The translations under genes were made by a program, and so were the position numbers. The notes under the pieces are model-generated. The model had not been told where the DNA came from and searched no databases. It saw only the letters and a list, made by a program, of their open reading frames with translations. Below, piece after piece: positions 9,022 through 17,097 of a stretch of 64,000 nucleotides of DNA (positions within the stretch are counted from its first letter, which is position 1; every line of letters begins with the position of its first letter). The stretch comes from Paraoerskovia marina DSM 21750 (GTDB lineage Bacteria; Actinomycetota; Actinomycetes; Actinomycetales; Cellulomonadaceae): NCBI RefSeq assembly GCF_000701465.1, contig NZ_JNIY01000003.1, positions 496,001-560,000 on the forward strand. Reading direction: 5' to 3'.

Positions 9022-9405
9022 ATGGGACTGCGACTGAGAGAGATCGCCCTCGACTCGCCGGACCCCGACGCGTCGGCGAGGTTCTGGTCCGCCGCGCTCG
9101 GGTACCGCGAGGTCGAGCGGGACGACGAGGGCGTCGTCCTCGAGGGGGCGTCGGGCACCCCGACGCTCCTGCTGCTGCGCACGACCGACGTCAAGCGCGA
9201 CAAGACGCCGATCCACCTCGACCTCTCGCCGGTGCACGGCTCCTCGCGCGACGAGGAGGTGGCACGGCTCGAGGCGCTGGGCGCACGCCGCGTCGACATC
9301 GGGCAGGGGGAGGTCTCGTGGGTGGTGCTGGCCGACCCCGCGGGGCTCGAGTTCTGCGTGCTGTCCACGCCGCACCCGCCGGAGCCGGAGCCGTTCGACC
9401 CCTGA
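9022..9405 (+). CDS. VOC superfamily (glyoxalase-like) protein
   Basis: A 127-residue protein with the beta-alpha-beta-beta-beta halves of the vicinal oxygen chelate fold: LREIALDSPDPDASARFWSAALGY at the start and VVLADPAGLEFCVLSTP at the end. Small actinobacterial VOC proteins of this kind are usually of unknown substrate. The ATG at 9022 fits the fold's start; the open frame upstream of it lies over the ThrE-like gene. Confidence 0.85.
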   Translation: MGLRLREIALDSPDPDASARFWSAALGYREVERDDEGVVLEGASGTPTLLLLRTTDVKRDKTPIHLDLSPVHGSSRDEEVARLEALGARRVDIGQGEVSWVVLADPAGLEFCVLSTPHPPEPEPFDP

Positions 9406-9430
9406 GTCCACAGACCTCGACGATGGGGTA

Positions 9431-9457
9431 GTGACGCACGTCACCAACCCCTACACT
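9431..9457 (+). promoter_or_regulatory. CRP/GlxR-type palindrome and -10 element before hppA
   Basis: GTGACGCACGTCAC at 9431-9444 is a perfect GTGA-n6-TCAC palindrome, the form of the CRP/GlxR site. TACACT at 9452-9457 is a plausible -10 hexamer, which would put the palindrome over the -35 region. It lies 70 bases before the hppA start. Regulator identity is inferred from the motif only. Confidence 0.4.
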
Positions 9458-9513
9458 CGGGCCAACGCGTCGACGCAGGGGTCGGGGCGTTCCGGCACCG
9501 TCGAGGAGGACGC

Positions 9514-11799
9514 ATGCTTGAGCTCGGGTCGACCAGCACGACCGTCGTGGGAGTGATCGCCGTGATCGCGGCGCTCTCCCTGGTGTTCGCGATGGTCCTG
9601 CGCAGACAGGTGCTGGCCGAGCCCACGGGCACGCCCGCGATGAACGACATCGGCCAGGCGGTGCAGGAGGGCGCGTCCGCGTACCTCAGCCGCCAGTTCC
9701 GGACGCTCGCCCTCTTCGTCGTCATCGTCTTCGGGCTCCTGTTCCTGCTCCCCGGCGACTCGGGGGTGAAGGTCGGTCGGTCGATCGCCTTCGTCGTCGG
9801 CGCCGGTTTCTCGGCCGCGATCGGCTACCTGGGGATGTGGCTGGCGGTCCGGGCCAACGTGCGCGTCGCGTCCGCCGCCACGCGGCCGAACGGCAAGCTC
9901 GAGGGGGCGCGCATCGCGTTCCGCACCGGCGGCGTCGTCGGCATGTCCGTGGTCGGGCTCGGCCTTCTCGGCGCCGCGGGCGTCGTCCTGATCTACGAGG
10001 GGGACGCGCCCGCCGTCCTCGAGGGCTTCGGCTTCGGTGCCGCGCTGCTGGCGATGTTCATGCGCGTCGGCGGGGGCATCTTCACCAAGGCCGCCGACGT
10101 CGGCGCCGACCTGGTGGGCAAGGTCGAGCAGGGCATCCCGGAGGACGACCCGCGCAACGCGGCCACGATCGCCGACAACGTGGGCGACAACGTCGGCGAC
10201 TGCGCCGGCATGGCCGCGGACCTGTTCGAGTCCTACGCCGTGACCCTCGTCGCGGCGTTGATCCTCGGCAAGGCGGTGATGGGCGAGGAGGGGCTGGTCT
10301 TCCCGCTGATCGTCACGGCGATCGGCGCGCTCGTCGCCGTGCTCGGCGTCTACATCACGAAGGTCCGCGGCACCGAGAGCGGGCTGACGGCCATCTACCG
10401 CGGCTTCTACCTCTCGGCGCTCGTCGGTGCGATCCTCGCCGGTGTCGCCGCCTTCGTCTACCTCCCGTCGACGTTCGCCGAGCTGTCCGGGACCGCCGAC
10501 CTCGGCGACATCACCGCAGACCCCCGCGTCGTCGCGAGCCTCGCCGTCCTCGTCGGGATCGTGCTCGCCGGCGTGATCCTGTGGATCACCGGGTACTTCA
10601 CCGGGACGACGTCGAAGCCGACCCTCCACGTCGCCGCGACCTCCCGGACGGGTGCGGCCACCGTCGTGCTCTCCGGCATCGGGGTCGGGTTCGAGTCCGC
10701 CGTCTACACCGCGGGCATCATCGCCGCCGCGATCTGCGCGGTCTTCCTGATCTCGGGCGGCTCGGTCTGGCTCGCGATGTTCCTGATCGCGCTCGCCGGG
10801 TGCGGGCTGCTCACCACGGTCGGCGTCATCGTCGCGATGGACACCTTCGGCCCCGTCTCCGACAACGCGCAGGGAATCGCCGAGATGTCCGGGGACGTCG
10901 ACGAGGAGGGGGCGCAGATCCTCACCGACCTCGACGCCGTCGGCAACACCACCAAGGCCATCACCAAGGGGATCGCGATCGCGACGGCGGTCCTCGCGGC
11001 CACGGCACTGTTCGGCTCCTACGCCGGCGCGGTCCAGGAGGCGCTCGCAGACGTCGAGGAGATCGGCGGCGGGCTCGTCTCGTCGATGCTCTCCTACGAG
11101 ATCATCTCGCCGATCACGCTCGTCGGCGTGATCCTCGGTGCCGCCACCGTGTTCCTCTTCTCGGGCCTCGCCGTCGACGCGGTCACCCGCGCCGCCGGGG
11201 CGATCGTCTACGAGGTGCGCCGCCAGTTCCGCGAGCACCCGGGGATCATGACCTACGACGAGCGACCCGAGTACGGGCGGGTCGTCGACATCTGCACCCG
11301 CGACTCGCTGCGGGAGCTCGCGACGCCGGGACTGCTCGCGGCCTTCGCCCCGATCGCCGTCGGCTTCGGTCTCGGGGTCGGTCCGCTCGCCGGGTTCCTC
11401 GCCGGGGCGATCGCCTGCGGCGTCCTCATGGCGGTGTTCCTGGCGAACTCCGGCGGTGCCTGGGACAACGCGAAGAAGATCGTCGAGGACGGCGCACACG
11501 GCGGCAAGGGTTCGCCCGCCCACGAGGCGACGATCATCGGTGACACGGTCGGTGACCCGTTCAAGGACACGGCCGGCCCGGCCATCAACCCGCTGATCAA
11601 GGTGATGAACCTCGTCGCCGTCCTGATCGCACCGGCGGTCGTGGCGATGAGCGCTCCGGCCGATGCGAATCCGGCGGTCCGGATCGGCATCGCGCTCGTC
11701 GCCGCAGCCATCGCCTTCGGTGCTGTGATCGCCTCCCGTCTGCGGGCGGCCCGCGTGGACCGGGAGCAGACGGAGGCCGAGGAGGCGTCGGTCGCCTGA
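9514..11799 (+). CDS. hppA: K+-independent membrane-bound H+-translocating pyrophosphatase
   Basis: An integral membrane pump of 761 residues that couples pyrophosphate hydrolysis to proton export. Conserved active-site segments are DVGADLVGKVEQGIPEDDPRN (about 193-213), DNVGDNVGDCAGMAADLFE (about 220-238) and the C-terminal DTVGDPFKDTAGPAINPL. The motif GNTTKA carries Lys481 where potassium-dependent enzymes have Ala (GNTTAA); this Lys is the known marker of potassium-independent, proton-pumping members. The ATG at 9514 follows a strong GAGGAGG ribosome-binding site. Confidence 0.97.
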   Translation: MLELGSTSTTVVGVIAVIAALSLVFAMVLRRQVLAEPTGTPAMNDIGQAVQEGASAYLSRQFRTLALFVVIVFGLLFLLPGDSGVKVGRSIAFVVGAGFSAAIGYLGMWLAVRANVRVASAATRPNGKLEGARIAFRTGGVVGMSVVGLGLLGAAGVVLIYEGDAPAVLEGFGFGAALLAMFMRVGGGIFTKAADVGADLVGKVEQGIPEDDPRNAATIADNVGDNVGDCAGMAADLFESYAVTLVAALILGKAVMGEEGLVFPLIVTAIGALVAVLGVYITKVRGTESGLTAIYRGFYLSALVGAILAGVAAFVYLPSTFAELSGTADLGDITADPRVVASLAVLVGIVLAGVILWITGYFTGTTSKPTLHVAATSRTGAATVVLSGIGVGFESAVYTAGIIAAAICAVFLISGGSVWLAMFLIALAGCGLLTTVGVIVAMDTFGPVSDNAQGIAEMSGDVDEEGAQILTDLDAVGNTTKAITKGIAIATAVLAATALFGSYAGAVQEALADVEEIGGGLVSSMLSYEIISPITLVGVILGAATVFLFSGLAVDAVTRAAGAIVYEVRRQFREHPGIMTYDERPEYGRVVDICTRDSLRELATPGLLAAFAPIAVGFGLGVGPLAGFLAGAIACGVLMAVFLANSGGAWDNAKKIVEDGAHGGKGSPAHEATIIGDTVGDPFKDTAGPAINPLIKVMNLVAVLIAPAVVAMSAPADANPAVRIGIALVAAAIAFGAVIASRLRAARVDREQTEAEEASVA

Positions 11800-11811
11800 G
11801 CCGGGCTGCGG

Positions 11812-12414
11812 CTACCCGACGGCGTCGAGGTAGCGCGCGAGCACGGCGGCGGCGCGCCGGATCACCTGCTCCTCGCCGGTCGCCGCGGCGGTCAGGAGCG
11901 AGGCGTCGACGAGGTGCGCCACCAGGTCGACGTCGGTCACCGTCGCGTACCCCGACGCCTCGAGCGTCCGGCGCACTGACCGCAGCAGCCGGGGGCGGTG
12001 CTCGGCCATGAGCGGGCGCAGCGCGGGGTCGCGCAGCGCCGTGAGCATCGGGTCGAGGCGGGTGGCGACGACGCGGTCGTCGACCCGGGGCGCGAAGAGG
12101 GTCCGGATGACGAGCTCGGCCGCCTCGGGCGATGACCGCCGTCCAGGTTCGAGGGATCGGGCGAACGTCTCGGCCGACGCGGCGCGGAGACCCTCGGCGG
12201 CGCGGACGGAGGCTGCGACCAGCGCCGCGCGGGAGGGGAAGTAGTACGACGCAGAACCCTGGGGGACACCCGCGGCGTCGGCAACCCGGCGGTGGGTGAT
12301 CGCCTCGAAGCCCTCCTCGATCAGGAGGCGTCCGGCGGCGTCGGCCATCGCCCCCTGCCGGTCGCGGCTCCGTCGCTGCTGCGGCTCGCGCTGAGGGCTG
12401 GACTCGCTCGGCAC
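11812..12414 (-). CDS. TetR family transcriptional regulator
   Basis: A 200-residue TetR protein: N-terminal helix-turn-helix (GAMADAAGRLLIEEGFEAIT, then RRVADAAGVPQGSASYYFPS), followed by an all-helical ligand domain. I chose the GTG at 12414 because an AGGG lies at normal spacing; a GTG at 12420 is also possible. It diverges from the DUF981 gene, and a strong palindrome at 12456-12480 lies in the shared promoter region, so it probably represses that gene and itself. Confidence 0.87.
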   Translation of the reverse strand: MPSESSPQREPQQRRSRDRQGAMADAAGRLLIEEGFEAITHRRVADAAGVPQGSASYYFPSRAALVAASVRAAEGLRAASAETFARSLEPGRRSSPEAAELVIRTLFAPRVDDRVVATRLDPMLTALRDPALRPLMAEHRPRLLRSVRRTLEASGYATVTDVDLVAHLVDASLLTAAATGEEQVIRRAAAVLARYLDAVG

Positions 12415-12455
12415 CGTCACCCTGTCGAGTCTAGGCGGCCGCAGGGTCGTGCATC

Positions 12456-12480
12456 AGAACCAATACGCGCGTATGGTTCT
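12456..12480. promoter_or_regulatory. Probable TetR operator between tetR and the DUF981 gene
   Basis: A perfect 12-base palindrome ATACGCGCGTAT (12463-12474) is flanked by AGAACC on the left and GGTTCT on the right. The outer arms are complementary, with one extra base on the left. It sits in the 107-base gap between divergent starts, 42 bases before the DUF981 ATG, where a repressor could block both promoters. It is markedly more AT-rich than its surroundings. Confidence 0.6.
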
Positions 12481-12521
12481 TGCGCGCCCGACCCGCAGGC
12501 GCCTCGATCAAGGAGTTCTTC

Positions 12522-13256
12522 ATGAGCACGACCATCCCCGCACAGGGGCTCGTCATCGACTGGGCGCAGATGCCCACGTACAACACCGTCATGTCCGTGG
12601 CCGTCGGCGCCGGGCTGATCCTTCTCGTCGCGCTCGGCCGCGACCTGCTGCGCTCCCCGCGGACGGTCGTGACCACCGGATGGGCGCTTGCGTTCGGCGT
12701 GCTCGGGACGATCCTCACCGCCACGGGCCTGCACATGACGCTGACGTGGCCGCTCGCGGCCGGGGGCTTCCCGTTCGACAACATCATCTTCGGGGAGACG
12801 AGCCTCGCGTTCGGTGTCCTGCTCCTCGCGGCGTCGATCTTCCTCTGGCACCGGGGGGCCGCCGCTCTCGAGCGCGACGACGCCGTCGAGCACCTGCGGG
12901 AGACCGCACGCCCCGTCTCCGTCTTCGTCCTCGGCATGGGCCTCGGTCTCCTTGCGATCGCCGTCGCGGGAGTGACCTACCAGCTCTTCGCGGCACCCCC
13001 GGAAGAGCCGATCTCCGGCGCCTTTGCCGAGTACCCCCTCGTCGAGGCGATCTTCATGTCCGGCCTCATCGCGCTCGTCGGCCTCGGGGCGATCCTCTTC
13101 CCGCTCGCCGTGCGCCGGGGCGGCAGCAAGACCGCCCGTCACCGCGCCGTCGTCGTCATCGGTTGGGCATGGCTGCTGGCCGGGATCGCCTTCCTGCTGT
13201 TCGGTGCGATGAACTTCTTCACCCACATCGGGCTGATCGTCAACACGATGGGGTAG
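12522..13256 (+). CDS. DUF981 family integral membrane protein
   Basis: A 244-residue protein with about six hydrophobic segments: near residues 20-40, 50-72, 85-107, 130-155, 180-200 and 215-240. The sequence matches the DUF981 type of uncharacterised membrane protein. The ATG at 12522 follows AAGGAG at a good spacing. It is divergent from, and probably regulated by, the adjacent TetR gene, which suggests a stress- or compound-induced membrane function. No biochemical role is known to me. Confidence 0.8.
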   Translation: MSTTIPAQGLVIDWAQMPTYNTVMSVAVGAGLILLVALGRDLLRSPRTVVTTGWALAFGVLGTILTATGLHMTLTWPLAAGGFPFDNIIFGETSLAFGVLLLAASIFLWHRGAAALERDDAVEHLRETARPVSVFVLGMGLGLLAIAVAGVTYQLFAAPPEEPISGAFAEYPLVEAIFMSGLIALVGLGAILFPLAVRRGGSKTARHRAVVVIGWAWLLAGIAFLLFGAMNFFTHIGLIVNTMG

Positions 13257-13339
13257 CGGAGCGGCCCACCGGCCGGGTGTCTCCCGTCGCATCGTGAGAC
13301 GCGTGCGGTCGGCCCGAGCGCTAGTGGAAGGATCCCGGC

Positions 13340-13744
13340 ATGAAACGAATTGTCGCAAGTGTCGGCGTCCTCGCCGCCCTGACCGCCGTGAGCGGATGTT
13401 CCGAGCAGATCGACCTCGCCGCGTTCTGCACCTCGGGCGGAGGGATGGCCAGCGCGTTCAGCGACGTCGACCCGTCCGACATCGGTGCCACGGGTGAAGC
13501 CCTGGGCGCGCTCGCCACGGATCTGCGGTCCGTCGAGGCGCCCGAGGAGATCGCCGCCGACGTGGAGACCGTCGCCGGCGGGTTCGAGAGCGCCTCGGAG
13601 TCGTTCGCGTCGCTCGTCGACATGGACCCGGCGGACCCGGACTATGTCGAGACGGCACTCGCGGCGTCCGAGGGCCTGCAGTCCGACGACTTCAACGCCG
13701 CTGCGGAGCGCATCGAGGACTACACCGCCGAGAACTGCTCCTGA
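13340..13744 (+). CDS. Small secreted lipoprotein of unknown function
   Basis: A 134-residue protein with a lipoprotein signal: positively charged MKR, a hydrophobic stretch, then the lipobox AVSGC with Cys20 as the lipidated residue. The mature part is acidic and helical, with no enzyme motif visible. GGAAGGAT gives a ribosome-binding site. A strong hairpin follows the stop. Confidence 0.75.
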   Translation: MKRIVASVGVLAALTAVSGCSEQIDLAAFCTSGGGMASAFSDVDPSDIGATGEALGALATDLRSVEAPEEIAADVETVAGGFESASESFASLVDMDPADPDYVETALAASEGLQSDDFNAAAERIEDYTAENCS

Positions 13745-13750
13745 CCGTCC

Positions 13751-13789
13751 CGGCTCGGGGCTCACGCCGTCGGTGTGAGCCCCGAGCCG
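13751..13789. terminator. Bidirectional hairpin terminator
   Basis: Perfect 15-base arms (CGGCTCGGGGCTCAC at 13751-13765 and its complement at 13775-13789) enclose a nine-base loop. It fills the gap between the convergent lipoprotein and glycosidase-like genes. There is no T-tract, as is common in actinobacteria. Confidence 0.75.
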
Positions 13790-13790
13790 T

Positions 13791-16700
13791 CTAGATCCGT
13801 CGACGTCGCCGTGAGACGAGAACCCCCGCGGCCCAAAGGAGCGCGCCCGCTCCGGCGAGCACGCCACCGAGCGTGGCGACCGTCCAGGGGAGGTCGACGG
13901 GGATCCCCAGGTGCACGGTCAGGCCGAGGATCCGCGACAGGCCCCAGGGCAGGATCATCATCTGGTCGTTCCACGCGGTCAGCGTCGTCTCGAGTCCGAC
14001 CAGCCCCACCGCGACACCTCCGACGACGAGCGGCGCGGCGACGGCGAGCAGCACGCGGCCCACCGCCCCGGCGCGGCCGATACCCAGTCCCCGCATCGCC
14101 CACGCGGCGGCGAATAGCACCCAGCAGAACGCCGCGACCGCGACAGTGACGTACACGGTGCGCGCGACGGGCTCCGCCCACAGGCCGTACCAGTAGCCGC
14201 CCGGGCCGGTCGGGACGAGGGCGACCATCAGCACCACCGTGCGCAGGACGGCCGCGCCGCCCACGGCACCGGCGAGGGCGAAGGCGTCCCGCCCACGCAG
14301 GCTCGCCCACAGGACACCGACGAACAGCGCCCATGCACCGAGCACGAGGGCGAGGTGCACCCAGGACAGGGCCCACGTGTACGCGACGCGGCTGAGCACC
14401 AGGGCGGCCGCGGGCACGGCCCAGACCAGCACGCGGTCCGTGCGTCCGGCGTCGACGGCGAGCTCGTGCACCCGCCACGGGCGCGTGGTCCCGATCCACA
14501 GGGCGCGCAGGCCGACGCCGCCCGGCAGCCCCGTCCGTGCGAGCAGCCGCTGTCCACGTGAGGTGCCGAGTGCGAGGCTGAGCACGAGAAGGAGGCCCAG
14601 GACGCGGGCGACCCATGCCACCGCGTGGTCCCGCTCGGCCCGCTCGACCCCGAGGTCCGCGGCGTCGAACGTGTACGCGGGCAGGTAGACGTTCTCCCCG
14701 TACGTGTCGACGTGGTGCGCGCGCGAGACCTCGTACGCGTCCCGTGCCTGCGCCCAGGCGGCGCGGGCGTCGGGGTCGGCGGTGTCGAGCCACCGGCCGT
14801 GCTGCAGGAAGACGTCGCGGTAGTCCGCGAGGACCGTGAACAGGTCCACCTGGTAGTCGAGAGCGGCGAGGAACTCGTCCCTGAGCTCGGCGTCGCGCCA
14901 GGTGGCTGGGTCGGTGCCCGCGACCAGGTCTCGCATCTCCTCGGACGTGGCGACCGCCTGGTGCCCCTCGGCCAGCGCCTCGTCGAGGTCGTCGCCGACG
15001 ACGGAGGAGATCGAGTCGAGCGCCGCGGCGTCCCCGGAGAGGATGTCCCACTCGAAGATCCACATCATCGGTGGTGGTTCGAGCCCCAGCGCCTTGGTCT
15101 GGTACTGGGCGAACGGCCCGATGTAGAGCCCGTCCGTGATCGCGTCGCGCGACATCGCCATCGCCTCGCCGATCGCGGCGACCGTCTGCGGGTCCTCGGA
15201 GAACGTGCTGTAGGCCCAGGCGGCGGTGATCTCGCCGGGGTCGACCGTCGGGTCGGCGGCGACACGCGCGGACGCGTAGGTGTTGAGCTCGTAGAGCTCC
15301 CAGAACCCGGTCTTGCCGTCGAAGATCATCGGGCCCGCCTTGGTGGGGCCGCCGCTCTGCGGCCAGGCCCAGACCCCCTCGACGTTCGGGTTGGTCTCGA
15401 GGTAGTGCTGCATCGCCTCCGCGTAGGCCGAGCCGAGGTCGTTCGGCAGCGCACCGAAGCCCTCGAACTCCCGCCGGGACTGCATCTCGACGATGCGCCG
15501 CTGGTCGCCGATCTCCAGGGTCGGGTTCAGGGGCAGCCACGAGTAGAAGTCGCCCGCGACGTGCTTGGTGGAGACGACGAGCGCGGGGGAGTCGAGCCCG
15601 TCGAGCACCGCCGAGTAGGACTCGGGGTTCGTGTGCATGTCCCCGACGGCCCCGACGCCCACGGACCACGAGCGGAAGATGACGTCCTTGCCGTGCTCCT
15701 CGGCGACGTCGGTGAACGCCGTGAGCATCGCGCGGACCGACTCCTCGTCCGTGACGGCGAGCTCGGACCAGTAGTCCCAGCCGTCCTGGTCGTAGATGCT
15801 GCCGGCCTCGCCGATGCGCACCATGACGCCGTCGATCGCGGGCATCGAGGTGAAGAGCTCGTCGAGGCCTGCGGAGTACACGTCCCAGAACTCGGGGTCG
15901 GACGTGTCCCACCCGTTCTCGTCGAGGTACTCCTGGAGCGGGGTGGTCAGGACCAGCATGTCGGTCGCGAGGTAGACGTCCATCCCGATCTCGTCCGCGT
16001 CCTGCCACATCTGCCCGAAGGTGGCCTGCATGGCCTCGGCGCGGGCGACGTGCTCGTCGTCGGGCCCGTAGACGGCCGACCCGTCCTCGACGCCGGAGAA
16101 CGTCAGGTACTCGAGGAACCCGCCCGCGACGAACCCGGTGTAGCCCTGGGCGAGCCGCCGCTTGAGATAGGTGTCGAGCTCGTCGGCGTGGACCGCGAGC
16201 GCCTCGGTGTCGACGTACGGAGGGTCCGCCAGGACCGCGTCGGAGAATCCGCCCGCGTTGTGCGAGTAGGGGTCGCCCTCCATCCACGTCTCGGCGTCCG
16301 GGACGACGCCGGTGGCCCCGAGGGAGACGAGGCGCATGTCGAGCGTGGGGGTCTGGACGGTGCCGTCGACGTCCGCGGGGACGGGGTCGGTTCCGGTCCG
16401 TATGCGGTCGGCGAGGTCGTAGATGCCGCGGGCGGCCCCGGTGGCGTCGGCGGACTCGAGGAGCCAGCCGTCACCGACGGTCGTCAGGCGGTAGGCCTCG
16501 GTGGGGTCCGAGCTGTCGGGCGTACCGGTGACCAGGTCCTCGATCGGTGTCTCGGTACTGACGAGGAGGGTCCCGGCGCCGGGCGCGGCGTCGTCCGACG
16601 GCGTGCTGGTTCGGGTCGTCGCGGTGACGCCGCGCGCGTCGAGCACGGTGAGGAGCGTGTCGGCGGCGGTACGGACGTTCTCGTCGTCGGGGATCTCCAC

Positions 16701-16910
16701 CCGCTCGACCGCGGGAGCCGGGACCGCTGCGGTCACAGGGGCAGCCGTCGGGTCCTCGGGCGCGGGGCTGACCTCGGTGGTCTCGATGCCGAGGAAGCCG
16801 GAGAGCTGGACGGCGGTGGCCAGCCCGAGGGCGAGCAGGACGACCGCCGCGATCGCGGCGGTCCAGGGGCGTCGCCGGGTGCGGCGTGAGGCGTCGTCGG
16901 TCACGGGCAT
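13791..16910 (-). CDS. Large membrane-anchored glycoside-hydrolase-like protein
   Basis: A 1,039-residue protein. After a short basic tail, residues about 17-40 form one membrane segment (AAIAAVVLLALGLATAVQL). Residues about 60-180 resemble the small N-terminal domain of GH67/GH20 enzymes. About 185-650 look like a TIM-barrel region similar in style to alpha-glucuronidases: TLDMRLVSLGATGV, GYTGFVAGGFLEYL, DGVMVRIGEAG with a candidate catalytic Glu near 362, and VEGVWAWPQSGG. A helical region follows, then about seven membrane segments from about residue 735 to the end, finishing RRRRRI. The barrel should be outside the cell. I chose the ATG at 16910; a GTG at 16931 is also possible. No exact family or substrate can be named from sequence alone. 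Confidence 0.65.
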   Translation of the reverse strand: MPVTDDASRRTRRRPWTAAIAAVVLLALGLATAVQLSGFLGIETTEVSPAPEDPTAAPVTAAVPAPAVERVEIPDDENVRTAADTLLTVLDARGVTATTRTSTPSDDAAPGAGTLLVSTETPIEDLVTGTPDSSDPTEAYRLTTVGDGWLLESADATGAARGIYDLADRIRTGTDPVPADVDGTVQTPTLDMRLVSLGATGVVPDAETWMEGDPYSHNAGGFSDAVLADPPYVDTEALAVHADELDTYLKRRLAQGYTGFVAGGFLEYLTFSGVEDGSAVYGPDDEHVARAEAMQATFGQMWQDADEIGMDVYLATDMLVLTTPLQEYLDENGWDTSDPEFWDVYSAGLDELFTSMPAIDGVMVRIGEAGSIYDQDGWDYWSELAVTDEESVRAMLTAFTDVAEEHGKDVIFRSWSVGVGAVGDMHTNPESYSAVLDGLDSPALVVSTKHVAGDFYSWLPLNPTLEIGDQRRIVEMQSRREFEGFGALPNDLGSAYAEAMQHYLETNPNVEGVWAWPQSGGPTKAGPMIFDGKTGFWELYELNTYASARVAADPTVDPGEITAAWAYSTFSEDPQTVAAIGEAMAMSRDAITDGLYIGPFAQYQTKALGLEPPPMMWIFEWDILSGDAAALDSISSVVGDDLDEALAEGHQAVATSEEMRDLVAGTDPATWRDAELRDEFLAALDYQVDLFTVLADYRDVFLQHGRWLDTADPDARAAWAQARDAYEVSRAHHVDTYGENVYLPAYTFDAADLGVERAERDHAVAWVARVLGLLLVLSLALGTSRGQRLLARTGLPGGVGLRALWIGTTRPWRVHELAVDAGRTDRVLVWAVPAAALVLSRVAYTWALSWVHLALVLGAWALFVGVLWASLRGRDAFALAGAVGGAAVLRTVVLMVALVPTGPGGYWYGLWAEPVARTVYVTVAVAAFCWVLFAAAWAMRGLGIGRAGAVGRVLLAVAAPLVVGGVAVGLVGLETTLTAWNDQMMILPWGLSRILGLTVHLGIPVDLPWTVATLGGVLAGAGALLWAAGVLVSRRRRRI

Positions 16911-17040
16911 ATCGTAGGTGACCTGGATCACTGGTCAGGACCGGGTCTCGGGGTGGGGGATTCACGGCGCCTGCGGTCGGTAGGCAGGCCCGCTGTCGCG
17001 TCCGGGGGATGGTGCGGCCGTGCCGGGGCGGCCGGCCGGG

Positions 17041-17089
17041 CCTGTGAAAGATGTAAAGACCTGTGAAAGATGTAAAGACCTGTGAAAGA
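17041..17089. repeat. 19-base tandem direct repeats (iteron-like)
   Basis: CCTGTGAAAGATGTAAAGA occurs perfectly at 17041-17059 and 17060-17078, with a third partial copy (CCTGTGAAAGA) at 17079-17089. The array ends eight bases before the ATPase start codon and is strikingly AT-rich for this genome. It could be an operator or a binding site for the adjacent Orc1/Cdc6-like ATPase. The preceding 16932-17040 shows nothing else recognisable. Confidence 0.85.
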
Positions 17090-17097
17090 CCGGGCGC

